Shown here: positions 1 through 11,033 of the stretch, piece by piece
Layout of the letters: every line of letters begins with the position of its first letter
Position numbering within the stretch: the first letter of the stretch is position 1
Assembly: GCF_001514235.1 (NCBI RefSeq)
Contig: NZ_KQ948927.1
Coordinates: 443,813 to 507,812, forward strand
From: Streptomyces caeruleatus
Lineage (GTDB): Bacteria; Actinomycetota; Actinomycetes; Streptomycetales; Streptomycetaceae
Length of the DNA stretch: 64,000 nucleotides
Direction of reading: 5' to 3'
Program-made: the position numbers and the translations under genes
The notes under the pieces: generated by a model
What the model was told of the DNA's origin: nothing
The model's input: only the letters and a program-made list of their open reading frames with translations
The model's database searches: none

Positions 1-390
1 CTCCTCGCACAGTTCGCGCGCCCGGCGGTCGATCAGCCGGTCGGCCGTCCGTGCGTCCGAGCGCTCACGCTCCGCCCGGGCGGCGTCCACGACCTTGCGG
101 AGGATCTCGTACTGCCCGTCGGACAGGCCCATCGACTGGTAGTCCCCGTAGGTGTCCTCGGTGAGCGTCCGGCGCGACCAGTACCCGATGATCCGCGTGC
201 ACAACTGCGCGGGCGCGGTGGCCGCCGGAGAGGGAGATGGGGAGGAGGGCGGGGAGGGCGACTCGGCGCCGGTCCGGGGGCCGGTCGCGCCGCCCCCCGG
301 GCCCGTGCCCCCGCATCCGGACGCCAACCCGGCGGCCAGGAGCGCGAGTCCGAGCGCTCCCGCCTTGGTGAGGGCTCCTCCCGACGTCAT
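1..390 (-). CDS. Putative lipoprotein, 3' end beyond the window
   Basis: This reading frame starts at the ATG at 388-390 and runs off the left edge, giving 130 residues without a stop. The N terminus has a short hydrophobic stretch ending in the lipobox LASGC (Cys about residue 26), so the product should be exported and lipid-anchored by Lgt/LspA. A Gly/Pro/Ser-rich linker follows, then a more ordered part containing ARTL-like basic and acidic residues and a Cys (AQLCTRIIGY). A TAACGT hexamer lies six bases before the ATG, which suggests a leaderless transcript. I do not recognise the family. The lipoprotein call is good; the function is unknown. Confidence 0.7.
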   Translation of the reverse strand, partial: MTSGGALTKAGALGLALLAAGLASGCGGTGPGGGATGPRTGAESPSPPSSPSPSPAATAPAQLCTRIIGYWSRRTLTEDTYGDYQSMGLSDGQYEILRKVVDAARAERERSDARTADRLIDRRARELCEE

Positions 391-396
391 GCCCCG

Positions 397-402
397 ACGT
401 TA
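397..402 (-). promoter_or_regulatory. -10 box of a probable leaderless promoter (lipoprotein gene)
   Basis: TAACGT on the minus strand is followed by six bases (cggggc) and then the ATG of the lipoprotein gene. This TAnnnT-6-start geometry places the transcript start at or next to the start codon. No clear -35 box was seen. Confidence 0.4.
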
Positions 403-511
403 TGCCGCCGGGGGCTCGGGTTCAACGGCGTGAAGGTGTACGGGTGTTGTGGGTAAGGGGTGTGGGCCCCAAGGGAGTTGCCGGGGTGCCGCGTCCAGGG
501 GGGTGCCGGGT

Positions 512-1003
512 TCAGCCCGCCGCCGACCGCATGTGCTCCCCGTCGCTCGGGTTCACGTCCCGCAGCAGACACGTCAGCCGCGCGCTGCACACCCGCCGCC
601 CCGCCTCGTCGCTGATCACGATCTCGTACGTCGCCGTCGAGCGGCCCCGGTGCAGAGGCGTGGCCACACCGGTGACGAGGCCGGCGCGCACGCCCCGGTG
701 GTGGGTGCAGTTGAGGTCGACGCCGACCGCGATCTTGGAGCTGCCGGCGTGCAGCATCGACCCGACCGACCCGAGGGTCTCGGCGAGCACCGCGGACGCG
801 CCGCCGTGCAGCAGCCCGTACGGCTGGGTGTTCCCCTCCACCGGCATGGTCCCGACGACCCGCTCGGCGGACGCCTCCACGATCTCGACGCCCATGCGGG
901 TGCCGAGGTGCCCGGCGGAGAACAGGGCCGGGAGGTCGACGCCGAGCGCGGCGTACTCGGCTATGACCTCTTGCGGGAACTTCACGTGCTGCTTCTCGCC
1001 CAT
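512..1003 (-). CDS. Hotdog-fold thioesterase, PaaI family
   Basis: The protein has 163 residues, usual for PaaI/YbgC-like hotdog acyl-CoA thioesterases. The N-terminal half ends in the diagnostic segment PYGLLHGGASAVLAETLGS, where the HGG loop and the Glu/Thr of the central helix form the active site. The later GRSTATYEIVI strand and the RLTCLL end complete the fold. It should hydrolyse acyl-CoA thioesters in the cytoplasm; the substrate cannot be told. It lies downstream of the oxidoreductase gene on the same strand. A perfect inverted repeat at 1058-1079, just upstream of this start, looks like a TetR-type operator, so the gene may have its own repressor-controlled promoter. Confidence 0.85.
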   Translation of the reverse strand: MGEKQHVKFPQEVIAEYAALGVDLPALFSAGHLGTRMGVEIVEASAERVVGTMPVEGNTQPYGLLHGGASAVLAETLGSVGSMLHAGSSKIAVGVDLNCTHHRGVRAGLVTGVATPLHRGRSTATYEIVISDEAGRRVCSARLTCLLRDVNPSDGEHMRSAAG

Positions 1004-1057
1004 GGGGCCCGGCTCCGTTCGTCGTGATCCGTCGGGGACGTGATCAGCGGATGACGT

Positions 1058-1072
1058 CGACTGAGCAAACGC

Positions 1073-1079
<7 letters not shown>
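1058..1079. promoter_or_regulatory. Perfect 9-bp inverted repeat, TetR-operator-like
   Basis: CGACTGAGC-AAAC-GCTCAGTCG is a perfect palindrome with a four-base centre, 55-76 bases upstream of the thioesterase start. It overlaps the stop codon of the oxidoreductase gene. The core ACTGAGC..GCTCAGT resembles operators of TetR-family repressors of acyl-CoA metabolism. It could instead act as a terminator hairpin, but no T-run follows on either strand. Confidence 0.45.
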
Positions 1080-3352
<2,273 letters not shown>

Positions 3353-3459
3353 CGCGCGCTCTCCTTTGTGTACACGTGTGAGGTACATCTCCGATCCTCG
3401 CACGCGGGACCGACAACGGGGGCAGGGGGCCCGGGGAGGGAGTGCGGAGGGGGACCGAC

Positions 3460-3488
3460 TGTCAGTGGGGCGTGGCAGGATCGGGGAC
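3460..3488 (+). promoter_or_regulatory. RecA-NDp/PafBC-type leaderless promoter of polA
   Basis: TGTCAGTG (3460-3467), eight bases, CAGGAT (3476-3481) and seven bases lead into the polA GTG. The mycobacterial RecA-independent damage promoter is tTGTCRgtg-N8-TAnnnT, recognised by PafBC. The upstream box and spacing match exactly; the -10 begins with C instead of T. The same arrangement precedes coaE. Confidence 0.6.
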
Positions 3489-6215
3489 GTGGCAGAGACA
3501 GCAGCGAAGCAGACCGACAACACCCCCGGCGGCAGCCGGCCGCGCCTGATGCTCATGGACGGGCACTCGCTGGCCTACCGCGCGTTCTTCGCGCTGCCCG
3601 CGGAGAACTTCACGACCGCGACGGGCCAGCCGACGAACGCGATCTACGGCTTCGCGTCGATGCTGGCGAACACGCTGCGCGACGAGGCGCCCACGCACTT
3701 CGCGGTGGCCTTCGACGTGTCCCGCAAGACCTGGCGCTCCGCGGAGTTCACCGAGTACAAGGCGAACCGCTCCAAGACCCCGGACGAGTTCAAGGGCCAG
3801 GTCGAGCTGATCGGCGAGCTGCTCGACGCGATGCACGTCTCACGGTTCGCGGTCGACGGCTTCGAGGCCGACGACGTGATCGCCACGCTCGCCACCCAGG
3901 CCGAGGCCGACGGCTTCGAGGTGCTGATCGTCACCGGCGACCGGGACTCCTTCCAGCTGGTCAGCGAGCACACGACGGTGCTGTACCCGACGAAGGGCGT
4001 CTCCGAGCTGACCCGCTTCACGCCGGAGAAGGTCTTCGAGAAGTACGGCCTCACGCCCGCCCAGTACCCCGACTTCGCGGCCCTGCGCGGCGACCCGTCC
4101 GACAACCTGCCGGGCATCCCGGGCGTCGGCGAGAAGACGGCCGCGAAGTGGATCAACCAGTTCGGCTCCTTCGCCGAGCTGGTCGAGCGCGTCGAGGAGG
4201 TCAAGGGCAAGGCCGGGCAGAACCTCCGCGACCACCTGGAGTCGGTCAAGCTCAACCGCCGGCTGACCGAGCTGGAGCGGGCCGTCGAGCTGCCCAAGAC
4301 CGTCGCCGACGTCGCGCGCGTGCCGTACGACCGCAAGGCCGTCGCGATGATCCTGGACACCCTGGAGATCCGTAACCCCTCCCTGCGCGAGCGGCTCTTC
4401 GGCGTCGACCCCGGATCCGAGGAGGCCGAGGCCACCCCGATCGCGACCGACGGCGTGGAGATCGACGGCTCGGTCCTCGGCACCGGCGAGCTGGCCCCCT
4501 GGCTCGCCGAGCACGGCGGCGGGCTGCTCGGCGTGGCCACCGTCGACACCTGGGCGCTCGGCACCGGCTCGGTCGCCGAGGTCGCGCTCGCGGCCGCCGA
4601 CGGTACGGCCGGCTGGTTCGACCCCTCGCAGCTGGACGAGGCCGACGAGAAGGCCTTCGCGGGCTGGCTGTCCGACGCCGACAAGCCGAAGGTCTTCCAC
4701 AACGCCAAGGGCGCGATGCGCGTCTTCGCCGAGCACGGCTGGACCATCGAGGGCGTGCGCATGGACACCGCGCTCGCCGCCTACCTGGTCAAGCCGGGCC
4801 GCCGTTCCTTCGACCTGGACGCGCTGTCCCTGGAGTACCTGCACCGCGAGCTGGCCCCCGCCGCCGCGGCCGACGGTCAGCTGGCCTTCGGCGCGGACGA
4901 CGGCGCCGAGGCCGAGGCGCTGATGGTCCAGGCCCGCGCGGTCCTCGACCTGGGCGAGGCATTCGAGAGCCGCCTGGAGGAGGTCGGCGCCGCGGACCTG
5001 CTCCGCGACATGGAGCTGCCGACCTCCGCCCTGCTGGCCCGCATGGAGCGGCACGGCATCGCGGCCGACCGGGCCCACCTGGAGGCCATGGAGCAGATGT
5101 TCGCGGGCGCCGTGCAGCAGGCGGTGAAGGAGGCGCACGCCGCGGCCGGGCACGAGTTCAACCTGGGCTCACCCAAGCAGCTCCAGGAGGTCCTCTTCGG
5201 CGAACTCGCCCTGCCCAAGACGAAGAAGACCAAGACCGGCTACACCACGGACGCCGACGCCCTGGCCTGGCTCGCCGGGCAGACCGACAACGAACTGCCG
5301 GTCATCATGCTCCGCCACCGCGAGCAGGCGAAGCTCCGCGTCACCGTCGAGGGCCTGATCAAGACGATCGCCGCGGACGGCCGTATCCACACGACCTTCA
5401 ACCAGACGGTCGCCGCGACCGGCCGCCTCTCCTCCACCGACCCCAACCTGCAGAACATCCCGGTCCGCACCGACGAGGGCCGCGCGATCCGCCGGGGCTT
5501 CGTGGTCGGCGAGGGCTTCGAGTCCCTGATGACCGCGGACTACAGCCAGATCGAGCTGCGCGTCATGGCCCACCTCTCCGAGGACGAGGGCCTGATCGAG
5601 GCCTTCACCTCGGGCGAGGACCTGCACACCACGGCCGCCTCCCAGGTCTTCGCCGTCGAGCCCACCGCGGTGGACGCGGAGATGCGCCGCAAGATCAAGG
5701 CCATGTCGTACGGCCTGGCCTACGGGCTCTCCGCCTTCGGCCTCTCCCAGCAGCTGAACATCGACGCGGGCGAGGCCCGCGCCCTGATGGACGCCTACTT
5801 CGAGCGCTTCGGCGGCGTCCGCGACTACCTGCGCCGCGCGGTCGACGAGGCCCGGGCGACGGGCTACACGGCGACCCTCTTCGGCCGTCGCCGCTACCTC
5901 CCCGACCTCAACAGCGACAACCGCCAGCGCCGCGAGGCCGCCGAGCGCATGGCCCTCAACGCCCCCATCCAGGGCACGGCGGCGGACATCGTCAAGATCG
6001 CCATGCTGAACGTGGACCGTGCCCTGCGCGAGGAGAACCTCACCTCCCGCATGCTCCTCCAGGTCCACGACGAAATCGTCCTGGAGATCGCCCCCGGCGA
6101 GCGGGACACCGCAGAGCAACTGGTCCGCCGAGAGATGTCCAACGCCGTCCACCTCAGCGTCCCCCTGGGCGTCTCGGTAGGCGCGGGCCCGGACTGGGAG
6201 TCGGCCGCCCACTAG
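3489..6215 (+). CDS. polA: DNA polymerase I
   Basis: The product has 908 residues, the usual length for streptomycete Pol I. I chose the GTG at 3489 because a leaderless promoter ends there and upstream codons look non-coding. Domain order: 5'-3' exonuclease/flap nuclease (about 15-310, with DGHSLAYRAFFALP and FEADDVIATLA), a degenerate 3'-5' exonuclease domain (about 330-510), and the polymerase domain (about 530-908). The polymerase has motif A DYSQIELR, motif B RRKIKAMSYGLAYGLS and motif C VHDEIV. The proofreading domain lacks the acidic metal ligands (VATVDTWALG where FDTET is expected, HNAKGAMRVF at the Exo II site), as in other actinobacteria. It serves Okazaki-fragment processing and repair synthesis. 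Confidence 0.98.
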   Translation: MAETAAKQTDNTPGGSRPRLMLMDGHSLAYRAFFALPAENFTTATGQPTNAIYGFASMLANTLRDEAPTHFAVAFDVSRKTWRSAEFTEYKANRSKTPDEFKGQVELIGELLDAMHVSRFAVDGFEADDVIATLATQAEADGFEVLIVTGDRDSFQLVSEHTTVLYPTKGVSELTRFTPEKVFEKYGLTPAQYPDFAALRGDPSDNLPGIPGVGEKTAAKWINQFGSFAELVERVEEVKGKAGQNLRDHLESVKLNRRLTELERAVELPKTVADVARVPYDRKAVAMILDTLEIRNPSLRERLFGVDPGSEEAEATPIATDGVEIDGSVLGTGELAPWLAEHGGGLLGVATVDTWALGTGSVAEVALAAADGTAGWFDPSQLDEADEKAFAGWLSDADKPKVFHNAKGAMRVFAEHGWTIEGVRMDTALAAYLVKPGRRSFDLDALSLEYLHRELAPAAAADGQLAFGADDGAEAEALMVQARAVLDLGEAFESRLEEVGAADLLRDMELPTSALLARMERHGIAADRAHLEAMEQMFAGAVQQAVKEAHAAAGHEFNLGSPKQLQEVLFGELALPKTKKTKTGYTTDADALAWLAGQTDNELPVIMLRHREQAKLRVTVEGLIKTIAADGRIHTTFNQTVAATGRLSSTDPNLQNIPVRTDEGRAIRRGFVVGEGFESLMTADYSQIELRVMAHLSEDEGLIEAFTSGEDLHTTAASQVFAVEPTAVDAEMRRKIKAMSYGLAYGLSAFGLSQQLNIDAGEARALMDAYFERFGGVRDYLRRAVDEARATGYTATLFGRRRYLPDLNSDNRQRREAAERMALNAPIQGTAADIVKIAMLNVDRALREENLTSRMLLQVHDEIVLEIAPGERDTAEQLVRREMSNAVHLSVPLGVSVGAGPDWESAAH

Positions 6216-6290
6216 CCCCCGGACGCCCATGGATGCCGGGGCCGGCCACCCACCCGCCCCGGCATCCTGCGCATCTCGGGAGACGGCACT

Positions 6291-6340
6291 GCAGCGCCCC
6301 TGAAGGGGCGCGGGGAACTGCGCGACCAGCCACAAACCAC
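6291..6340 (+). repeat. Dispersed Streptomyces intergenic repeat with stem-loop, copy 1
   Basis: GCGCCCC-TGAA-GGGGCGC (6294-6311) is a perfect 7-bp hairpin, followed by GGGGAACTGCGCGACCAGC. The same string occurs inverted at 16335-16379. From memory this sequence is dispersed many times between genes in Streptomyces. Lying after polA, it may serve as its terminator. Confidence 0.65.
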
Positions 6341-6522
6341 CCGCACCCCCAAGCCCACCGCAACCAGGAACACGCTCAGGCACCCGCACCCGCACCCCCG
6401 AACCACCCCAACCCCCAACCAGCCACAACGCGAGGAACCCGGCCCAACCCCCGGAGGGACCCGTCACCCACGCGGCCCCCGCAAACACGCCCCACCCACC
6501 CGGCACCCGTAAGGATGCCGAC

Positions 6523-6840
6523 ATGGGTATACGCACGCTCCACCGCCGGCCGACCCCGGCACCGGCGCAAGCGACCGCCGACCATCCGCCGAGCCCGGCG
6601 CAGCCGCCCGTGGCCATCGACGCGAGCACCGCCCGCATCCCGGTCGACCTGACGACCGCGTGGCGGCAGACGGCGACAACGCTCCGCACCCGTCTCACCC
6701 ACCGGACACAGGGGTGGTCCGCGCTGGCCCGCGGCTACGCCTCCCTCGCCCTCACCCTGCTCCCACGGTCCCGCCCCGGAGGGACCCGGCCCCATCCGAA
6801 TCCCCACTGTCAGGCCCCTGAACCGGACGCCACACCCTGA
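6523..6840 (+). CDS. Small hypothetical protein (uncertain)
   Basis: A 105-codon frame starts at an ATG eight bases after GTAAGGA, a plausible ribosome site. The product is Pro/Ala/Arg-rich with one moderately hydrophobic segment (ARGYASLALTLLP, about residues 67-79) and no recognised domain. It overlaps the end of the DUF4184 gene by 89 bases in convergent orientation, which counts against it. Apart from this frame and the repeat, I see nothing else in the polA-DUF4184 gap at 6216-6751. Confidence 0.3.
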   Translation: MGIRTLHRRPTPAPAQATADHPPSPAQPPVAIDASTARIPVDLTTAWRQTATTLRTRLTHRTQGWSALARGYASLALTLLPRSRPGGTRPHPNPHCQAPEPDATP

Positions 6841-7615
6841 CGCCCACGGCATACAGCAGCAGCCCCAGCACGAGCCCCGCGCCCGCCCCGAAGCACAGCG
6901 TCGGGATCAGCTCCCAATACCTCGCGGTCGACCCCCAGTAGTCCCACCACCGCGACGCCCGCTGCACCGCCGCCACCGCGGCCAACCCGCCGATCACCGC
7001 GCAGGCCAGCCACCGGTCCCGTACCGAGAGCACCGGCACCCCGACCGGCGTGGCGGCAGGGGAGCGCCGTAGCGCCACGACGACGAACGCGGCGATGACG
7101 ACCGCGGCGACCGCCGAACCGCCGTACTGGAGGTACCAGTACAGAGGCGACCCCGCGATCTCCTCGCCCAGCACGGGGAACAGCCGCATCCCCCAGCGGT
7201 CGAGGTGCGTGAACGCGTCCCACACGACATGGGTCAGCGCGCCGAGCGCGGCCGAGAGGTACCAGCGCGCCGCCAGCGACGGCCGCACGCGCGCGCGTGG
7301 CGCCCCGCAGCGCACCAGCGCGGCCGGCCGGCCCTGCCACCGGAGCGGCAGGAGGGCGACCAGGGGCTCGCGCAGCAGCAGCCACAGGCCCACCAGGGCC
7401 CAGGCGACCGCCACGTCGACCGTGAACACACCCGGGAACGAGTGCGTGACATCGCCGAACTCCATCGCCTCCGGCAGGACACTCGCCACGTAATAGGTCA
7501 TGTCGGGCGAGAAGGAACCCGCTACCAGTACGGCCGGTACGAGCGCGCCCCGGCCGGTTCCGTCGGTGCGTACGGCGGGCAGTACGGCCGCCGCGTGGCT
7601 GAGCGTGAACGGCAA
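6752..7615 (-). CDS. DUF4184 family membrane protein
   Basis: The 287-residue protein begins MPFTLSHAAAVLP, the hallmark start of DUF4184, and has about six hydrophobic segments. Conserved polar residues within the membrane part include SFSPDMTYY, THSFPG, LGALTHVVWDAFTH and DRWG; the His/Asp pattern resembles the metal-binding histidines of membrane-bound hydrolases of the YdjM/LexA-induced type. Function is unknown. It is transcribed away from the riboswitch-controlled transglycosylase gene, with 333 bases between the two starts. The last 35 or so residues are Gly/Ser-rich and poorly conserved looking. Confidence 0.8.
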   Translation of the reverse strand: MPFTLSHAAAVLPAVRTDGTGRGALVPAVLVAGSFSPDMTYYVASVLPEAMEFGDVTHSFPGVFTVDVAVAWALVGLWLLLREPLVALLPLRWQGRPAALVRCGAPRARVRPSLAARWYLSAALGALTHVVWDAFTHLDRWGMRLFPVLGEEIAGSPLYWYLQYGGSAVAAVVIAAFVVVALRRSPAATPVGVPVLSVRDRWLACAVIGGLAAVAAVQRASRWWDYWGSTARYWELIPTLCFGAGAGLVLGLLLYAVGVRVWRPVQGPDSGDSDGAGSLRGGTVGAG

Positions 7616-7735
7616 CGGGCCTCCTTGTGCGGGGTGTTGAGGGGCCGGTCGGCCCGGTTGTCGGAGTGGTCAGTATGCGGGACGCCGCCGGCCGCTTCGG
7701 CGGGCGGAACCGTACATGGCCAACCGGTAAAAATC

Positions 7736-7753
7736 GGGCACCAACGGGTGCCC
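7736..7753 (+). other. Short perfect hairpin upstream of the riboswitch
   Basis: GGGCACC-AACG-GGTGCCC forms a 7-bp stem with a four-base loop. It lies between the divergent start region and the riboswitch aptamer. It may be the P1 side region of the leader or an independent regulatory hairpin. Confidence 0.35.
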
Positions 7754-7774
7754 CCGCAAAGGAAGTTGTCGTAG

Positions 7775-7930
7775 GGTCGCCTGGGTCACCGTGCCGGGGA
7801 GCCCGGTCGAACAAGTGAACAGCGACAGAAAACGCGCCGCGAGGGCAACTGTCGCGGCGAGTCGATCGTCACAACAGGGGCGGGCTCGGCACGGCGAGCC
7901 CGGCAGACAGCGTCGGGCGCTCGGGCGTCC
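7775..7930 (+). ncRNA. ydaO-type cyclic-di-AMP riboswitch
   Basis: The leader of the transglycosylase gene contains GTGCCGGGGAGCC (near 7791-7803), then CGAACAAGTGAACAGC and, further down, CCCGGCAGACAGCGTCGGG. These match in order the conserved blocks of the ydaO aptamer (CCGGGGAGCC core, a GGUGAA-like block and a 3' CCGACAGC block). In Streptomyces this class lies before rpfA and other wall-hydrolase genes and switches them off when c-di-AMP is high. The downstream gene fits that pattern. Exact ends are approximate. The rest of the 333-base gap (7616-7774) holds only the hairpin at 7736 and unassigned promoter sequence. Confidence 0.7.
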
Positions 7931-7948
7931 GCAGGAGGGGTCCATTTC

Positions 7949-9706
7949 ATGGCGGCGCAATTCGGCAGGCTGCGCAAGGGGGCGGTGAACACCACCGTGG
8001 CCGCGGTCGCGGTGGCGGCGCTGGCCGCGTCCCAGGCTCCGGGAGTGACGACCGACGACGCCGGCAGACAGATCGCCACCGGAACCCAGCCCTCACCGGA
8101 CACGGCCGCCGAGGACAGCGCGACCGGCAACTCGCCGTACTACACGGACCTGCCGCCGCTCCACAGCCCCAACCCCTCGCCGTCCGCCGACACTCCCGTC
8201 ACCCCGGGCACCAGCGAGGCGGGCATCCCCGCGACAGTCCTCGACGCCTACAAGAAGGCGGAGACCGCGCTCCGGGAGGCCAAGCCCGGCTGCAACCTGC
8301 CGTGGCAGCTCCTCGCCGCCATCGGCAAGGTCGAGTCGGGCCAGGCCCGCGGCGGCCGCGTCGACGCGGGCGGCACCACGATCTCCCGGATCCTCGGCCC
8401 GCAGCTCAACGGCAACGGCTTCGCGAACATCGGCGACACCGACAACGGCGCCTACGACGGGGACAGCTCCTACGACCGTGCCGTCGGTCCCATGCAGTTC
8501 ATCCCGTCCACCTGGGAGTGGGCCGGCCGCGACGGCAACGGCGACGGCAAGAGGGACCCCAACAACGTCTACGACGCCGCGCTCGCCGCCGGCCACTACC
8601 TGTGCCGCTTCGGCTGGGACCTGTCCACCCAGGGCGACCTCGACCGCGCGATCCTCAGCTACAACAACTCGCAGGACTACCTGAACCTCGTCATGAGGTG
8701 GCTGGAGTACTACCGCAAGGGCACGCACGAGATCCCGGACGGCACGGGCACCCTCCCGTCCGACCGCAGCGACGACTCGGCGGGCGCGAGCCCCACGCCG
8801 ACGACTCCCGTCACGCCCACCACACCCACCGAGCCCGCCACGCCGACGACGCCGAGCAGCCCCCGGCCCGGTGACAACGGCGGCGGCTCCAGCAGCCCCG
8901 AGCTCACTCCGCCGGGCACCACCCCGCCGCCCGGCACCACGCCGCCCACGCCCACCGACACCGTCCACCACCTGGAGGACGCGGACACCGCGAAGCTCAC
9001 GGCGATGGCGGGCGACACCTTCACCGAGCGGATCGGCACCCGCGCCGAGACCCAGGCCGGCAAGGCCGTCGCCAAGGTCCGGGTCCGCTTCACCATCACC
9101 GGCGACACCGACGCCACCTTCAGCACCGGCGAGAAGTACGCCACCGCACTCACCGACAGCACGGGCCGGGTCGTGGCACCCGCGCTGAAGGCGGGCGAGG
9201 ACACCGGCGAGTTCGTGGTCCGCGCCACCGTCGTCGGCCGGGCGGTCGCCGGCCTCGACTACACGGCCACCGTCACCGAACGCGCCGCCGACACCCTGAC
9301 CCGCACCAGCGACACCGCGCTGACCTGCACCCCGGGCGGCGAGTTCGCCGACCAGGTCGAGGTGAAGGCGACGTACAAGGGCGCCGTGGCGGACAAGGTC
9401 GCGGCCACCGCCACGCTCATCAAGTCGGCGGACGACCCGGCCGAGAACGACAAGGGCCCCTACTTCAAGGACGCCGACGGCAAGACCGTACGCACCCTGA
9501 CCGGTCTGACCACGGACGCCAACGGCCTGCTCAAGCTGCCGAAGCTGTACGCCGACGACACCACGGGCACGTTCCTGCTCCGCGTCAACACCGCGGGCGG
9601 CGCCACCCTGACCGTCGAACTGAAGGTCGCGGCGGCCGACACGTCGCCCAGCCCGGCCCCGTCGGAGTCGGCATCCGGGTCGGCGTCGGCCAGCCCGACC
9701 GCGTAG
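7949..9706 (+). CDS. Secreted lytic transglycosylase (MltB/SLT_2-like) with C-terminal Ig-like region
   Basis: The ATG at 7949 follows GCAGGAGGGG. The 585-residue product has a signal peptide (basic LRK, then VAAVAVAALAAS, about 1-30). The catalytic domain spans about 95-260, with the glutamate in IGKVESGQA, then YDRAVGPMQFIPSTWEW, the conserved DPNNVYDAALAAGHYLC and ILSYNNS. A Pro/Thr/Ser-rich linker (about 275-335) leads to two beta-rich repeats resembling bacterial Ig-like domains, then a Ser/Ala tail. It should cleave peptidoglycan outside the cell. The upstream ydaO riboswitch would tie expression to c-di-AMP. A strong terminator follows. Confidence 0.88.
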   Translation: MAAQFGRLRKGAVNTTVAAVAVAALAASQAPGVTTDDAGRQIATGTQPSPDTAAEDSATGNSPYYTDLPPLHSPNPSPSADTPVTPGTSEAGIPATVLDAYKKAETALREAKPGCNLPWQLLAAIGKVESGQARGGRVDAGGTTISRILGPQLNGNGFANIGDTDNGAYDGDSSYDRAVGPMQFIPSTWEWAGRDGNGDGKRDPNNVYDAALAAGHYLCRFGWDLSTQGDLDRAILSYNNSQDYLNLVMRWLEYYRKGTHEIPDGTGTLPSDRSDDSAGASPTPTTPVTPTTPTEPATPTTPSSPRPGDNGGGSSSPELTPPGTTPPPGTTPPTPTDTVHHLEDADTAKLTAMAGDTFTERIGTRAETQAGKAVAKVRVRFTITGDTDATFSTGEKYATALTDSTGRVVAPALKAGEDTGEFVVRATVVGRAVAGLDYTATVTERAADTLTRTSDTALTCTPGGEFADQVEVKATYKGAVADKVAATATLIKSADDPAENDKGPYFKDADGKTVRTLTGLTTDANGLLKLPKLYADDTTGTFLLRVNTAGGATLTVELKVAAADTSPSPAPSESASGSASASPTA

Positions 9707-9724
9707 GCCCCGCGGGATCCGAAC

Positions 9725-9763
9725 GAGGGGCGCCCTTCCGCCACGGCGGGCAGGGCGCCCCTC
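9725..9763 (+). terminator. Strong intrinsic-type terminator hairpin
   Basis: GAGGGGCGCCCT and AGGGCGCCCCTC form a perfect 12-bp stem around a 15-base loop that is itself partly self-paired (CCGCC/GGCGG). It begins 18 bases after the transglycosylase stop. No T-run follows, as is usual in Streptomyces. Confidence 0.8.
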
Positions 9764-9864
9764 GCGCATGTGCGCGACGTGTTCTCATCTCGCCCGCCCG
9801 TTGCTACGGTGCCGAACCTGACGAAGTATCAGATGCCCTGGCTCCGGGATCCCGGGAGGCCCGT

Positions 9865-9999
9865 ATGCGCGCCCTGATCGCCGCCGCGACCGGCCTCGCC
9901 GTCGCGCTCGCCCTGGTGTTCACCATCACCGCGCTCGGCAGCCCGGCCGGCGAGACATCCCCCAAGCCGCTGCTCACGACGGTGCCCGCACACCCGTAA
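9865..9999 (+). CDS. Small single-pass membrane or secreted protein (44 aa)
   Basis: An ATG preceded by GGGAGG opens a 44-codon frame. The product has one hydrophobic segment (ALIAATGLAVALALVFTITALG-like, about residues 3-25), followed by a short Pro/Thr-rich tail. It lies 41 bases before the DUF3068 gene on the same strand, so the two are probably co-transcribed. It is too short for family assignment; the position and the ribosome site support it being real. Confidence 0.6.
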   Translation: MRALIAAATGLAVALALVFTITALGSPAGETSPKPLLTTVPAHP

Positions 10000-10040
10000 C
10001 CGCCCGTCCGACCGTCTGCCCGACCGGGAGGGAGGCCGAG

Positions 10041-11033
10041 ATGCGCCGCAAGGCCGGCCTGATCCTGCTCGCCCTCGCCGTGTTCTTCACGGCCCTGTCC
10101 CCGCTGCTGCGCTGGTACGCCTTCCCGCGCCTGGCCAAGATCCCGGCCAACCAGTACCAGGACATGGTCCTGGAGGCGAAGGACGCCACCCTCCTCGACT
10201 ACGGCACCATGCAGGCCCGCAAGGTCCCCGAGGTCACCATCGTGCAGACCCTCAAGGGAAACGTCGAGGAGTCCGAGAAGATCGAGAAGACGGCGGGCAG
10301 GGACGTGGTCGTCTGGGACGGCCTGTCCTACGTCGTCGGCCCCGACGGCAAGATGGTCTCCAAGATCCCCGAGCGCTACATCTTCGACGCCCACACCCAG
10401 GAACCCGTCCACGCCACGGGCGAGATGGTCGACGGCGACCCGGTCAAGCGGCAGGGCATCGAGTTCAAGTGGCCCTTCCTGACGGAGAAACGGGACTACC
10501 AGTACTTCGACGCGCAGGCCCGCGTCACCGCCCCCATCCACTACAAGGGCACCCAGAACTTCCGCGGCGTCGACGTCTACTACTTCGAGCAGACCATCCC
10601 CTGGACGAAGGTCCGGTTCCCCAGGACGATGCCGGTCGAGGGCATCACCCCGGAGTCGGTCGCCAAGACCGGCACGACCCGCTGGTACACCACCGTCCGC
10701 AAGTTCTGGGTCGAACCCCTCACCGGCGCCCCCGTCTACGGCGAGGAGATCCACAAAGAAGAGCTGCGCGGCGGCACCCTCCTCGGCGGCCGGGACAAGG
10801 TCACGGCGTTCGCCGGCCATGTGAAGATGCGCGAGGACTACATCGAGTCCACGGTCGACCTGGTCAAGTCCAACCGCACGCTGCTCCTGCTGCTGACGTC
10901 GTACCTGCCCTGGGGCTTCCTGGCGCTCGGCCTGCTGCTCCTGGCGCTCTCCCTCTACCTGGAGGCACGCGGCCGCCGCCCCGGCGACCCCGAGCCCACG
11001 AAGGACAGCGAGCCCGAACCGGTCACCGCCTGA
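10041..11033 (+). CDS. DUF3068 (PorA-like) membrane-anchored protein
   Basis: The 330-residue protein has an N-terminal membrane anchor (AGLILLALAVFFTALSPLL), a large extracytoplasmic domain (about 30-275) and a second membrane span (LLLLLTSYLPWGFLALGLLLL, about 282-305), with a short charged cytoplasmic tail. This is the DUF3068 layout. The family includes corynebacterial PorA-associated proteins, but in Streptomyces the role is not known. GGGAGGGAGGC precedes the ATG. Its last 11 bases overlap the end of hrpB in convergent orientation. Confidence 0.85.
   Translation: MRRKAGLILLALAVFFTALSPLLRWYAFPRLAKIPANQYQDMVLEAKDATLLDYGTMQARKVPEVTIVQTLKGNVEESEKIEKTAGRDVVVWDGLSYVVGPDGKMVSKIPERYIFDAHTQEPVHATGEMVDGDPVKRQGIEFKWPFLTEKRDYQYFDAQARVTAPIHYKGTQNFRGVDVYYFEQTIPWTKVRFPRTMPVEGITPESVAKTGTTRWYTTVRKFWVEPLTGAPVYGEEIHKEELRGGTLLGGRDKVTAFAGHVKMREDYIESTVDLVKSNRTLLLLLTSYLPWGFLALGLLLLALSLYLEARGRRPGDPEPTKDSEPEPVTA

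Noticed and set aside
5169..6698. Long minus-strand frame opposite the end of polA
   Set aside because: Shadow of the polA coding sequence; no ribosome site and no family features.
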